Shown here piece by piece: positions 35,901 to 44,412 of a stretch of 64,000 nucleotides of DNA. A program made the translations under genes and the position numbers. Numbering within the stretch: position 1 is the first letter of the stretch; every line of letters starts with the position of its first letter. This DNA comes from Lytechinus variegatus (lineage: Eukaryota; Echinodermata; Echinoidea; Temnopleuroida; Toxopneustidae), in the NCBI RefSeq assembly GCF_018143015.1, contig NC_054740.1, forward strand, positions 40,937,180-41,001,179, given 5' to 3'. A model generated the notes under the pieces. The model had not been told where the DNA came from, ran no database searches, and saw only the letters and a list, made by a program, of their open reading frames with translations.

Positions 35901-37833
35901 TCCCGAATTCTTTTAAATCGTTCCTTTGTGTGTGTTGCATATAATTGGCGAATTTACGTTATACATATGAATTTATTTTGCAGATGAGTTCTGGTGAGGT
36001 GAGAGTTCATTACAATGACGGTTCTATGATCCTAGTTCATGCTACTGCATCTACCATTAGATACAAGGACACACAGGGCAAAACTCAAAGGTAAGTGTAT
36101 ATACCTTTTACTATCTCATCCTAGCACAATGTTAGGTTTGTATCAGTGCAGATTGGATGTGGATGTATGGAAGCTCTCTTTCCCAAAGCTAACAATAGAA
36201 AGCCTCCTTAATTCCAATCCATAACCAAGTGCCAATAATATAGAGAGTTCGGCCAACCCGGTGTCAATGAGTTACCAAAATGGTGCAATTTCTTTTGCAT
36301 TGGGCTTGACTCAGAAAGCATTATGTACCATGTTGGTAACCCATTCAATTTGGTTCGGCCAGACTCTCTCTTTTAAAGGGGAATCAAAACCCAAATAAAA
36401 ACTTGTTTTTAGAGGAAAAAGAATGTTGACAGGTGAAAGTTTAATAAATATCGGACAATCAATGAGAGAGTCATTAATTTTTAAAAGTTGTAAATATTGG
36501 TAATCACTATACCCAAGGCGACTTCAAATTGGCCGCATATGTGATGTCACAGTGATGCAAGGCAAGGACTACTCTTCCATGTACTCCAATACATAAAATA
36601 GCTAAAATGTCATTTTTTCAAGCCATGGGGTAATTTCCTTCAGCAAGAAATGTATCCACATTGTGCTGAACTCAACCCAGGTGAGGTGAATGGGTACCCG
36701 GCAGGATTAATACCTTGAATGCGTGAGCGCTGAAAGGCAGCTCGAGCTAAAGCCGGGAGAATAATAATGATACATCGCGCCTTGGAATAGAATATTTCTA
36801 GATAGATGGCGCTATATAAATGCCTATTATTATCTCCCCATCTGCATCATGGAAATGAGAGGCGTACTTGGTTAGGGATTAGGAGTCATGAAGGCCCTCT
36901 ATTTTATTTTTTGTAAAGAGTCTTAGAGCGCTCCCGCACATCAACTTCCAATCTGGACTAGGTTTGTAACCGCTTTGTCGACTAGCAGAAGGTATTAAAC
37001 CATCGTGGCTATATATATTTGAACCTAATTTGATAGAAATTACAATCAATCACAAAAAAAGCAGAAACAGAGGTAAGAAATGTGATTCTTTGAAAATAAA
37101 GTTGAGTGTATGTTGCATGCTCTTTGATATAATATATGTATATTTACATCCTAGCACAATGTTAGGCAATGTTAACTTGATATCCATTTCATTTTCTAGC
37201 ATATGATCTAACATCATCATGGCTAAATATATTTGAACCTATTTTTATAGAATTTTCAATCAAATATGAATTAAATAAAAAACCCGAAAGTTATAATTAG
37301 TAGCCAATTTTTATATAGCGCTTTTCCCAGAATGGCTCAAAGCATGTTACAGCGTATTATTACCCCCGTCATTGGATTCATTTCATCCCGCACGAAAAGT
37401 GCACAATTTCCTCTTCCTGGGGAGCATTCCTTGCATTCATCGCAGCCTCATTATGGCCCTGGCAAATTCAAACATACAATATCTTCCGCATCCTACCGGG
37501 TACCATTTAGCACCTGGGTCGAGAGTGGCAAACTGTGGATTAACGCCTTTGCAAAGGACGCTAGATGCTAGATTCATTGAAAATGAATTTGTGTGTGTTA
37601 CTACTCTTTGATATAATATATCAAATATGTTTGATGCTTGTCAAATAAATGATCATACATGTATGTCTCATTTAAAAAAATCAAATTTATTGTGAACTCT
37701 AAATTCTTATCATTCTCTGCTATCTTCTTGCAGCTATGGTAGAAATGCAGTGTTACCGAGTCACATCAGGGAGATGCTCCTTCACATGCCTCAGATCATA
37801 CAGCTATTTGTGAATCAGAACAAACCAAAATGA
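20937..37833 (+). CDS. PLK4: polo-like kinase 4, complete gene (17 coding exons)
   Basis: Ser/Thr kinase that starts centriole duplication at the centrosome. Exons: 20937-20954, 22068-22163, 23712-23807, 24320-24434, 24814-24926, 26246-26461, 27421-27594, 28668-29001, 29258-30039, 30660-30764, 31559-31817, 33232-33365, 33783-33874, 34094-34392, 35411-35520, 35984-36090 and 37734-37833. All borders are GT/AG and phases agree. The sum is 3,150 nt, 1,049 residues plus TGA, close to the roughly 970 of human PLK4. Order: kinase (about 1-270), DSG degron (284-289), long Ser/basic linker, polo boxes 1-2 (about 630-845), low-complexity linker, polo box 3 (about 965-1044). The ATG at 20937 gives MEDKIG before NYQVLKLLG, matching the family's short N-terminus, and is followed directly by a GT donor. 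The first exon is the least certain. An AATAAA lies at 38009-38014, about 175 bp after the stop. Confidence 0.96.
21191..21814. repeat. TTAA-ended inverted repeat in PLK4 intron 1
   Basis: TTAACCCTATCTAGGCCGGGG on the left is mirrored by CCCCCGGCCTAGATTGGGTTAA on the right. It is about 620 bp with no protein. The TTAA ends resemble the other fold-back families of the window. Confidence 0.75.
22068..27594 (+). CDS. PLK4: PLK4 kinase-domain exons 2-7
   Basis: The joined exons give residues 7-276. The glycine loop is GRGGFACV (15-22), the VAIK lysine is K37 and the helix-C Glu is E56 in [10 protein letters not shown]. The catalytic loop is HRDLTLAN (130-137) and DFG is 150-152. The activation segment has [14 protein letters not shown], with T166 in the place of the activating T170 of human PLK4. 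[20 protein letters not shown] covers helix F, and the domain ends with [17 protein letters not shown](A/S)N and the ATQLK stretch are PLK4 features. All catalytic residues are present, so an active kinase is expected. Confidence 0.96.
22473..22707 (-). repeat. tRNA-derived SINE remnant in PLK4 intron 2
   Basis: Read on the minus strand it begins TCGGGGCATCGTGGTCTAGTGG, has the B-box-like GGGTTCAATTCC, then CAGCAAGAAATTCACCCACA and AACCCAGGTGAGGTGAATGG, and ends in an ATTATT tail. Confidence 0.75.
23065..23196. repeat. dispersed ATTTCATGAAAC element, intron 2 copy
   Basis: It begins GGGGGGCATTTCATGAAACA, has TTGTTATAAGCTACCTAAAT and CATCTGATTGGCC in the middle, and ends TCATGAAACACTCCCC. The ends are inverted. 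Other copies: 10150-10420 (two), 26114-26222, 27608-28022 (three), 30487-30628. Confidence 0.7.
23372..23653 (-). repeat. second tRNA-derived SINE in PLK4 intron 2
   Basis: Read on the minus strand, TCGAGGTAGAGTGGCTCACTGG is a tRNA-like A-box region and GGGGTTCAAATCCCACCACA holds a near-perfect B box. The shared body (TTTGCCACTCTCCACCC-like and TGGGTACCCC) follows. It ends close to exon 3. Confidence 0.75.
23960..24319 (+). pseudogene. two relic copies of PLK4 coding exon 4 with their intron edge
   Basis: Just before the true exon at 24320, the intron repeats it. The copy from 24178 begins after CTATTTTCCAG and reads [17 protein letters not shown], close to [17 protein letters not shown]. 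An older copy at about 24024-24100 keeps GAGCTGGCCC and GAGAGCTCT. Each is preceded by the same intronic stretch (AAGATTAAGGACAATATTAG, then AAATTACCAAAATGT); the spacing is about 145-155 bp. The copies lack the exon 3' end and donor, so they are non-functional. Confidence 0.85.
25064..25426 (+). repeat. tRNA-derived SINE, full-length, in PLK4 intron 5
   Basis: The head (25064-25140) has an A box (TGGTGTAGTGG) and a B box (TGTTCGAATCCCA) in tRNA spacing. The body contains CGACCCAGGTGCTAAATGGG and TACCCGGTAGGATGTGAAAG. The tail is AGCGCTATATAAAAGCGG followed by an ATT repeat. The head is not a functional tRNA, as its acceptor ends do not pair. This is the most complete SINE of the window and explains the fragments elsewhere. 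Confidence 0.85.
26114..26222. repeat. dispersed ATTTCATGAAAC element, next to the exon 6 acceptor
   Basis: CTGGGGAGCTTTGCCAGTGA, then TTGTAAGCTACTGAAATCC, GCATCTGATTGGCTTA and CTTCATGAAACACTCCCCTG. It ends about 23 bp before the PLK4 exon at 26246. Confidence 0.7.
26883..27005 (+). pseudogene. relic copy of the 3' edge of PLK4 coding exon 6
   Basis: CATGCTTTACACCTTTCTAAC...GAGGCTGTAAAGAA...ACACTTAATATAAAG|GTAC matches the end of exon 26246-26461 (YTFLTGK...EAVKKTLNK) plus about 60 bp of the following intron (TGGTGTAATTTTCTTCTGGTGTAATGTT). It is interrupted and has no acceptor. Intron sequence near 26775-26810 repeats the same donor-side segment. Confidence 0.75.
27608..28022. repeat. three tandem ATTTCATGAAAC elements after exon 7 donor
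   Basis: Three units of about 136-142 bp (27608, 27744, 27881), each with TTTTCACT, CAATCA(G/T)ATGC and AGCTTAT(A/G)ACAGT in the orientation opposite to the other copies. The first begins 13 bp after the PLK4 exon 7 end (27594). Confidence 0.75.
28668..30039 (+). CDS. PLK4: PLK4 exons 8-9: degron and disordered linker
   Basis: Residues 277-648. Soon after the kinase, SSLDSGLAT places a DSGxxT motif at residues 284-289, with S285 and T289 at the same numbers as the human autophosphorylated beta-TrCP degron; phosphorylation there triggers self-destruction of the kinase. The remainder is rich in Ser, Gln, His, Arg and Lys, with [22 protein letters not shown] and a Gly-rich run, consistent with a disordered, possibly centriole-targeting linker. 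Exon 9 ends with [14 protein letters not shown], the start of polo box 1. Confidence 0.93.
30487..30628. repeat. dispersed ATTTCATGAAAC element, next to the exon 10 acceptor
   Basis: GGGGAGCATTTCATGAAGAA at the left, TTGTTATAAGCTATCG and CATCTGATTGGCT inside, ATTTCATGAAACACTCCCC at the right. It ends 31 bp before the exon at 30660. Confidence 0.75.
30660..33874 (+). CDS. PLK4: PLK4 exons 10-13: polo boxes 1 and 2
   Basis: The joined exons give [78 protein letters not shown], and end with [10 protein letters not shown]. This is the tandem (cryptic) polo-box region of PLK4, which dimerises and docks to centriolar receptors (Asterless/CEP152, CEP192) and to PLK4 partners. The [12 protein letters not shown] block and FEACFYDG are the strongest family matches. 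Spacing to the kinase is as expected. Confidence 0.94.
30879..31558 (+). pseudogene. array of three partial copies of PLK4 exon 11 (polo-box 1)
   Basis: Three copies of the first ~120 nt of exon 31559-31817, each with its own CCCCCTTYAG acceptor, start at 30967, 31166 and 31350 (periods about 199, 184 and 209 bp). All encode IYQ(S/P)(N/S)GGKG and EDP(P/S)S. Copy 1 has a one-base insertion and reaches a TAG; copy 2 stays open but runs into copy 3 out of frame; copy 3 has one extra codon (Glu) and stops at TGA about 31507. All break near the SKY codons, before WKKYQ, and none has a donor. A tail fragment (AGCTACCACGACCTT, about 30886) shows a still earlier copy. Intron motif GATGATGCTATGTTTGTACC recurs in each unit. 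Confidence 0.9.
31971..32673. repeat. inverted-repeat element with AGGGACAGTGATTTTCC ends
   Basis: The left end AGGGACAGTGATTTTCC and right end GGAAAATCGTTGTCCCT are complementary. GACATA flanks each side, a possible target duplication. It lies in PLK4 intron 11. Confidence 0.7.
32899..33137. repeat. 239 bp inverted-repeat element with CACTGCAAAAACT ends
   Basis: The ~44 bp ends (CACTGCAAAAACTATGGTG and CACCAGAGTTTTTGCAGTG at the tips) are complementary. GGTGTTGATTTAACACCAG is itself palindromic. It lies 94 bp before PLK4 exon 12. The CA(C/G)TGCAAAA tips suggest a hAT-like MITE, by inference. Confidence 0.8.
34094..37833 (+). CDS. PLK4: PLK4 exons 14-17: Thr-rich linker and polo box 3
   Basis: Exon 14 (34094-34392) encodes a Thr/Pro/Ser-rich linker with [10 protein letters not shown]. 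Exon 15 ends with [14 protein letters not shown], exon 16 is [20 protein letters not shown], and exon 17 gives [20 protein letters not shown], then QLF and a basic tail. This is the C-terminal polo box 3, which binds STIL in other animals. GWASQ, VHYNDGS and the closing helix are the family signature. The linker is longer than the human one, partly accounting for the larger protein. Confidence 0.93.
34431..35120. repeat. family D TTAA-ended element in PLK4 intron 14
   Basis: The ends TTAAAGGTCCTATGACACC and TCGGACCTTTAA are partly complementary. Inside, 34757-34936 is an open frame starting [18 protein letters not shown] with an acidic Ser-rich start, perhaps the remnant of a transposon-encoded N-terminus. 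It begins 38 bp after the exon 14 donor. Confidence 0.55.
36373..36632 (+). repeat. half of a family-B-like fold-back element
   Basis: It starts TTTTAAAGGGGAATCAAAACCC, like family B, but the right half is missing. It is directly followed by a SINE piece at 36633. Confidence 0.5.
36633..36832 (+). repeat. SINE 3' half in PLK4 intron 16
   Basis: CCTTCAGCAAGAAATGTATC, AACCCAGGTGAGGTGAATGG, GTACCCGGCAGGAT and the tail GGCGCTATATAAATGCC with ATTATTAT. The tRNA-like head is absent. Confidence 0.7.
37297..37567 (-). repeat. SINE remnant in PLK4 intron 16
   Basis: On the minus strand GCAAAGGCGTTAATCCACAG, TTTGCCACTCTCGACCCAGG and TGCTAAATGG match the body of the SINE at 25064. The tail TATATAGCGCTT on the plus side is the shared 3' end. 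Confidence 0.7.
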
Positions 37834-38008
37834 CATAATTTCACTTAAAATCAGCAATTTGTGATGAACATTGAAATCAAGGTGGCATGTTTCAGCAGAG
37901 CTCGTGATCAGCAAGTTTGTGATGATTTATATCATGAAATATTCATCCCATTCAGTGCCCGAGAAGTACTTTAATGATTCGTAAATGTAGTATTTTGATC
38001 AAGAGTCC

Positions 38009-38014
38009 AATAAA
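38009..38014 (+). terminator. PLK4 polyadenylation signal (AATAAA)
   Basis: A canonical AATAAA lies 175 bp after the PLK4 stop, the first such hexamer downstream. Cleavage would be expected 10-30 bp later. Confidence 0.55.
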
Positions 38015-38584
38015 ATATAAACCTCAGGGCTTAAATTTTAATCTAAGGCCATGGCCAGTTGAGAGGCCTTGATGCTTTTTGTCATCGGCCTTAGTGAATT
38101 GTTGTGCCCTTTTCCCATTTGAGCTATATCATTAATATATGCCAAGTGGAATAGTTGCCTTTCCCTAAAAATATAATTATTTAATGCCTGAAACAGACAT
38201 GTAAATCCACAAAATTCATCCTAGAAAACACATTTTTGTTTTAATGTTCTCTACACCACATCTGTTTTAGGGCATACATAATCGTGTAATCTGGTAAATA
38301 ACGGGAATAGTGTGTGCACCTTTAGGATGTGTATCCAAAGTTGAAATGGGCTTTAGTGCAATTACAAATTGAAAAACTTCAACCTTCAGTCCAGCTTCAT
38401 GAAACACTCCTTGACCCGTATGCAGTATTAACTGACATTCCTTGTTATCAACACAGATTGTGTGGCTTGGTGGACATGTTGCTGAACTTTATCCACAAGG
38501 TCCAGGATTCATGCAGGGGTAATAGTATGCAGCTCTTGGAAACATTGTATTATATGCAGTATAAAAATTGCATTTTGAAATATG

Positions 38585-38876
38585 ATGATTATAATAATAA
38601 TGGTATATTTACCCAGGGTAGCAACTTCAGTTCCGAAAACTGTTCTCCCAGCGGGCCCTGCTAATATTATTATTACCATGCTAGGCTACCGATTCAGGTG
38701 CACACAGCTTTTTGAGGAATTTTATTCTGCCAGTACCCATTTACCTCATGTGGGTTGAGTGCAGCACAGTGTGGATAAATTTCTTGCTGAAGGAAAACAC
38801 GCCACGGCCAGGAATCGAACCTATGACCCTCTGTTTGAAAGGCAAGTCAGAACCACTAGACCATGACGCGCCCGAC
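38585..38876 (-). repeat. tRNA-derived SINE
   Basis: Read on the minus strand: TCGGGCGCGTCATGGTCTAGTGG head, GGTTCGATTCCTGG B box, CAGCAAGAAATTTATCCACA and AACCCACATGAGGTAAATGG body, ending in ATTATTATAATC. Confidence 0.75.
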
Positions 38877-39585
38877 ATAGGCGTTATTATCAATGATCTG
38901 TGTATCTCTGCCACTGGTATTTGTTAAATCCCATTTCAGAAAGGTTTATGTATTTATGTGTGTAATCACCCTGTATTATGGAGGAAATTGGGTTGGATAT
39001 ATAATGTAGTTGGTAGATATGACTGGTGTCTGCTTCCTCGTTCTCATTGCGCTAAAGAAGGTCAACTACTTTTGTTTAGCATTGAAATAGAAGTAGTTTT
39101 ACATATTAGTAATCACACATTTTATTTGCTTGTGTTTATTGATTCATAGTTTTCCTGTTGGCAATTCGCAAATTTGTAGGTTACCTGTTTGCTTTACTCT
39201 TAAAACAGATTTCATATTTTCGGGAGACATTTACTTTTATTTTTGAAATTCAGATACCATCTACCAAATGATTTTGTTTTACCTACTTTCAAATTGTGTT
39301 TACTCACTTATGAATAAATGATGTATCAATGAAAATGTATTTGTATGAAAGAGGAGATTCTAACTTAAAATACGTAATTTTTGAATTATATTTGTGATTA
39401 AGTGAGTGCATCACTATTTCTCAGTTTTAATTATTATGGGATTGCATAGTATAATAAATTACAAACTAATTTGGTTTAATAAAATGCCCTTCTCATGATG
39501 TCTGTACAAGAAAAAAAGCCCCCCCCCCCCCTGGAAAACCTGATATAATATGGACAGTTTAATAGGGATAGAGTGTTGTGATGAA

Positions 39586-40060
39586 TTAAAGGAGAAGTTT
39601 TGACAAAAAGTGTATTGTAAAATCAGCAGAAGAAAAATAAAAGATATTGCCAAAGGTTTGAGAAAAATCCATCAAAGTATAAAAGAAGTTATTAGAATTT
39701 TGATTATTCAATTTGTGACGTCCTATGCGAGCAGGGATCATACAAATCGTGTGTTAAAAAAATCAAATGTCATTTTCTCAGAAAATTAGAAATGGCTTTT
39801 ATTGTACCTTCAGTATATCAATAGACAAATCATTTCACGACTGTTCCTAGAAAGAAAACAAAAACAAGTCATCATGAACCATTCAAAAAAATGAAATTTA
39901 TGCATTTCATATCATATGGGGGAGCTGCTATTTTATGACATCACAAAACTTATCATTCTAATAACTTTATCTTTAATGGATTTCCTTTAACCTTCAATAT
40001 TTTTTATCATTTTTCTGCTTTTTACAACAAACTTTTCTTCAGGGTGCACTTCCCCTTTAA
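39586..40060. repeat. family C fold-back element, copy 2
   Basis: It starts TTAAAGGAGAAGTTTTGACA and ends TCAGGGTGCACTTCCCCTTTAA. Internal GCAGAAGAAAAATAAAAGATA and GGTTTGAGAAAAATCCATCA match copy 1 at 5672. Confidence 0.8.
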
Positions 40061-41868
40061 AGAATCTGAATGGAAATATGAAATATTCTCATAAGGTCAT
40101 CCTTATCCTGCAAGTTAAAGTGTCCTTCAAAAATACCGAATATAATTTTTTTCTATCACTTTTTTTATTGCACTTTATTAATCAATGCATGATGCATATG
40201 TAAATACAATGTATATATAAAGAATTAGAAATACTAAAAAACAGAAATGTACATTTATTCTATTCTAGAAGTAGATGGATGAGATATCCTTTTGGAGGAA
40301 TATTTATATATTTACATTTGAATAAATGAAATATTTAAAATGGAATAATATGTTTTTCATCATGAACTATTTGTTGTGTTGCTAATTTTTTGGTTCTTCA
40401 TGCTTTGGTTGCGAATGATTGGTTTGACCTGGTTTCTATGAAACCAAATTTACACTTTTTTTGTAAAATGTCTTTCCCCAAGATGATACATATTTTTATT
40501 TTGGTGCTGTGCTGGTGTAAGGACCAGCGCAACACCAACACCAAAAGATTGACACTGCATTTGAAAACACCCATTGCATCCAATCTAAATGGAGAGGGAA
40601 AGAGGGGAAAGAGAGAAGCGAAGGCCACGGCATTGGATCTTTAGCCCATCCATTGGTGTAGAAATGAAACAATCGTTCTTCCCATTATATAGCCACTGGG
40701 CCTCAATCAGAAAAGAATACTACAAAACTGCAGTTTCATGTTTTTCATGTTTTTACTTTGTATTATTTTTCATTATGAATGAAAAGAATATGACTATATA
40801 CTGTACATAAACATCTCTGACACAAAAAGATTGGATTGATGACAGTATAGTTACAGTAAACTATTAATTTGTCAAATGTTGGGAAGATGCATAGGTAAAC
40901 AGCTTTCCTCGATCTTGATTTGCTGGGAAGCAGTGTTACTACGGGAACTGTTGGATAAAACAGGACTTGTCGGATAAAACCTGACAAGTCCTTTCTCATA
41001 AGTTGCTTTCTTTTCCTTTTTTTCTTTTTTAATGGATTGACTGTATGTTATTATAATCTGCAAACCTGTGTGCTTTGAAACACCAGTATAAAGAGTCCTA
41101 CAAATATCATTATTATTATTAAATGCTTCCCTTGTTCTAATCGGTGTCATAAATTTTTTTTTTTTCAATTCTATAAAGCACGAACCAGGACCCATAACAC
41201 AAAACTTGGTCAATCATCATAGCACATTTTTTAAAATGATTTATTGCATTGACTACAATGTACAATTAGTCCTAAAAACCAAGCATAAATGATTTATCGC
41301 TAACCATTGTGTCATGGAACCCTGATTAATCTCAAATTTACTATAATTGTAGTTGTACAGAAGTAGTCTGGGATTAGATTAAAAAAACTTTATACCAGTA
41401 AGAATTTCCGCAATTTTGTTACAATTTATAAGAAGCCATCAGATCATGCTTTTAGAGTATTTATAAATGATAGGCTAGATAAAACAAGGACTTTATTTTC
41501 CTGTGGCCAGGGTGAGAAGGTCAGATATTGATGATACCATCAAAACAAAGTAACAAACAACATAACTGTTTGAATTTCAGATATTGTGTTGGATCATGGA
41601 CCTTTGTTGTAGCTTAAAAGTTCAAATGTAACAAGAAATTCATCAGAAATTAATTTATTTCAATCTTGAAAAATATGACTTTGCATTACATGATGCATTA
41701 TTCAGACAAATATGTATATTGATAAATCTCATCTAATATTCAGTTGTAGAACTGGTGTACCAAAAAAATGTTGAACTAAAGCATTAGTTTTCTATTTAAA
41801 AGTGATATCATAATGCTACACATGCTATACATCTATGAAAAATAAAATCATCGTGTGAAGGCTCAATA

Positions 41869-43215
41869 TCACATATATTCAAAATAGTAATCATATTCCC
41901 AGTTCTTGTTTCCTGTTGCCATTGCTGTAGTCATCAGTTGATCCTCCTGCTGCTTCAGCGATAGGAAGCAGTTAATGAACTCATCTCCTAAGGCATCACA
42001 AAGGACAGTATCGGCTACCAGAGCGCTCAGAGCGTCATGTATGTTGTTTGGAATACTAGCTGTGAGAGGAGGTAGGGACTTCTCGTCCATCACGTCGCCT
42101 TTCACAGGAGGCGGCAAAGGAAGTTTGTTGGCGATGCCATCAATGCCCGCTGCAATTGTCGCTGCCATGACAATGTAAGGGTTGCAGCCACTTCCTGGAA
42201 GGCGGTTTTCAATGAATGTTCCACGATCTCCCATGACCCGAACCCGCACGGCCGTACTGCGGTTATCGTAACCCCATGATGCGTTGACGGGAGATTGTTC
42301 ATTTGGAACGAAGCGTTTCATGCAGTTGATGGTCGGACACATCAGGACAGCTAAACCCGGAACATGTGATAGAATCCCCGCCACCCAGTGACGACCATTC
42401 TTCGATAACCCTGTAGGATGATCCTTGTCAAACAGCATAGGATGCTTGCGTTTCGTATCCCAGAGAGAATGGATGAAGTGCCCTGACGATCCGTTGCCAT
42501 CGCTGTATGGTTTTGTCATGAAACTGGCAATATGAGAATTCCTCAGGGCGATTTCTTTAATTGACGTTCGGAAAGTGTATGCGGTATCCGCTGCTTTCAG
42601 CCCAAACGCTGGTCTGTAGGACATCCCGATTTGTCCAGGTCCATATCCTGTATCCATGTTCAATATATCATACCCAACTTGCGGAAGGTAATCGCAGAGT
42701 GGCTCCAAGATGCCTTCCACCTTCGGAAGCCGAACCGTTGCTCCGAAGTTCCTCCCTGAAAAGATTGGTTTTCTCTCCACTGCATTCTCCACACAAAACT
42801 CGTATTTGTTCGTAGAAAGAAGCGTGTAACCGACTGCATTGAGTCTTGCAATCTGACGACGTGCCACATACCTCGGGTAACCTACAACAGGCTGGCCATC
42901 AATCGTAGGATTCATCAGCACCCGAGCAGAGGACTTTGCCCAGGGCACGACTTGAAAGGTCTCCAAGTCTGGAAACGCCAGACAGTTTCCGAAGCCAATC
43001 TCTTCTCCGTACCCGGTGCCAGACGCCAGGTTACCTTGAGGATCCGAGGACATCAGGGTGCTGATGCTGAACTTGACACCTTCAGTGGTCCTTCTTTGAA
43101 AGGATGCAGCCGGGAATAGACGGCAGTGAGATATACCATATACATCGGGCATCTCATAGCGAATGGTTGAGATACCATTCTTCTTGATGATGGCTTGAAT
43201 TTTGTCCACATCCAT
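41869..43215 (-). CDS. glutamine-synthetase-fold protein, lengsin-like, probably inactive
   Basis: A 448-residue protein from one uninterrupted coding exon. An acceptor (ATTTATGACAG) lies 6 nt before the ATG, so introns occur only upstream. The family is clear: SFMTKPYSDGNGSSGHFIHS, YGPGQIGMSYRP, DNRSTAVRVRV and FIENRLPGSGCNPY are the class-I GS blocks in order. H246, E306, R319, R324, E336 and R338 sit where GS has H269, E327, R339, R344, E357 and R359. Other positions are changed: the E129 position is Lys (KYEF), E212 is Thr, E220 is Gly (GPGQIG), H271 is Ile, R355 is Phe, and the D50 loop (FDGSS) is absent. A working Gln synthetase needs these metal and ammonium ligands, so this is probably a pseudo-enzyme like vertebrate lengsin (LGSN), a lens protein. 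Role here unknown. Confidence 0.85.
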   Translation of the reverse strand: MDVDKIQAIIKKNGISTIRYEMPDVYGISHCRLFPAASFQRRTTEGVKFSISTLMSSDPQGNLASGTGYGEEIGFGNCLAFPDLETFQVVPWAKSSARVLMNPTIDGQPVVGYPRYVARRQIARLNAVGYTLLSTNKYEFCVENAVERKPIFSGRNFGATVRLPKVEGILEPLCDYLPQVGYDILNMDTGYGPGQIGMSYRPAFGLKAADTAYTFRTSIKEIALRNSHIASFMTKPYSDGNGSSGHFIHSLWDTKRKHPMLFDKDHPTGLSKNGRHWVAGILSHVPGLAVLMCPTINCMKRFVPNEQSPVNASWGYDNRSTAVRVRVMGDRGTFIENRLPGSGCNPYIVMAATIAAGIDGIANKLPLPPPVKGDVMDEKSLPPLTASIPNNIHDALSALVADTVLCDALGDEFINCFLSLKQQEDQLMTTAMATGNKNWEYDYYFEYM

Positions 43216-43732
43216 CTGTTCCTGTCATAAATCATATTAATTCATTATCAACTTCTGTCATGAGTCAAACTTAGTATATAGGGTTTAGTAGGAATGGCTA
43301 TGGATGTACAAATATTATCAATATTGGTAAGTGGACCTTCTGAAAAGTGGCTCTTGCAACCCAAAATACTGATTGTTAATTCATAAGGAATCCTGGTTCA
43401 TGTTGCACATATTTAGTAAATACTCAGATGAATTCATTGATTTGATGTGAGTATTCACAAGAAATTTTAGAACTTCCAAAAATTTATATATTTTTGGATT
43501 TGATACAATAGTTAGTCAGCTTCCTACAGTCAACAGCTTTTCAAACATTGGTCAATCATTGTTAAGGATTATTTTAGGTAGATATTACCAAACAATAGCA
43601 AAAACACATGTAGCTATGAAGCTACTCTATACGAAATAATCTAATGAAAAATAATTCAAATCAAACTCAGATTTCATAGTTGAATTATAATTTTTTGAAT
43701 TATAATTATAATTTTTTAATAAAATCGTACCA

Positions 43733-44299
43733 TTAAAGGTTAAGTTCACCCCCAGAAAAATGTTGATTTGAATAAACAGAGAAAAATCAAGCTAGCATAA
43801 TGCTGAAAATTTCATCAAAATTAGATGTAAAATAAGAAAGTTATGGCATTTTAAAGTTTCGTGTTTCAACAGTAATATGCACAACTTAGTGACATGCAAA
43901 TGAGAGAGTCGATGATGTCACTATTTCTTTTGGTTTTATTGTTTAAATTATACAATATTTCATTTTTTACAGACTTAACTATAAGGATCAACTTCACTGA
44001 ACCATATAGTATTAAACAATGCTAATTCCACATGTTCAGGAGGAATTACTAGTAATCGTTTCACTTGACAATGAGGAGAAAAATATAATATTTCATATAA
44101 TACAATACAAAAGAAATAGTGAGTGGATAACATCATCAGTCTCCTCATTTGCATACTGACCAGGATGTGCATATAAGTGTTTTGTGAAATTAAGCGAAAC
44201 TTTAAAATGTCATAACTTTGTTAGTTTACATCCGATTTTGATGAATTTTTCAGTGTTATGCTTGTTGGATTTTTCTATCAAATCAACTTGTCCTTTAAT
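43733..44299. repeat. family A fold-back element, copy 3
   Basis: TTAAAGGTTAAGTTCACCCCC at the left, CAACTTGTCCTTTAA at the right, with the family's TGTAAAATAAGAAAGTTAT arm. It lies in the presumed 5' UTR intron of the lengsin-like gene. Confidence 0.8.
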
Positions 44300-44345
44300 T
44301 TATACTACAAATACCATGTCAGAACAAAATTTGTGATCGTCTTAC

Positions 44346-44412
44346 CGTGTTTTCATGCAGAACTATTATATGCAAGAACCTTCATTCTCAAACTGTCATA
44401 AACGGTTTCAAT
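44346..44412 (-). other. probable non-coding 5' exon of the lengsin-like gene
   Basis: On the minus strand CATTTTGTTTTCAG precedes a 67 nt segment that ends ACACG before GTAAGACG: a good acceptor and donor pair. It holds two tiny ORFs (ATGACAGTTTGA, and an ATG followed by nine sense codons and TGA), so it is leader rather than coding. Confidence 0.5.

Larger units (their letters stand above)
38015..41230. other. intergenic region between convergent PLK4 and lengsin-like genes
   Basis: AT-rich, with no convincing coding frame. It contains a SINE at 38585-38876 and a family C fold-back element at 39586-40060. An open frame at 38329-38664 runs into the SINE and shows no domain. Minus-strand AATAAA (TTTATT on plus) at 41653 and 41240 may end the lengsin-like 3' UTR. 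Confidence 0.5.

Noticed and set aside
38329..38664. 111-codon plus-strand open frame after PLK4
   Set aside because: It lies beyond the PLK4 polyA signal, runs into a SINE, has no splice signals and no recognisable protein motif.
41975..42869. Other-frame open frames inside the lengsin-like coding exon
   Set aside because: They are shadows of the 448-codon frame, which alone carries the ordered GS-family motifs.
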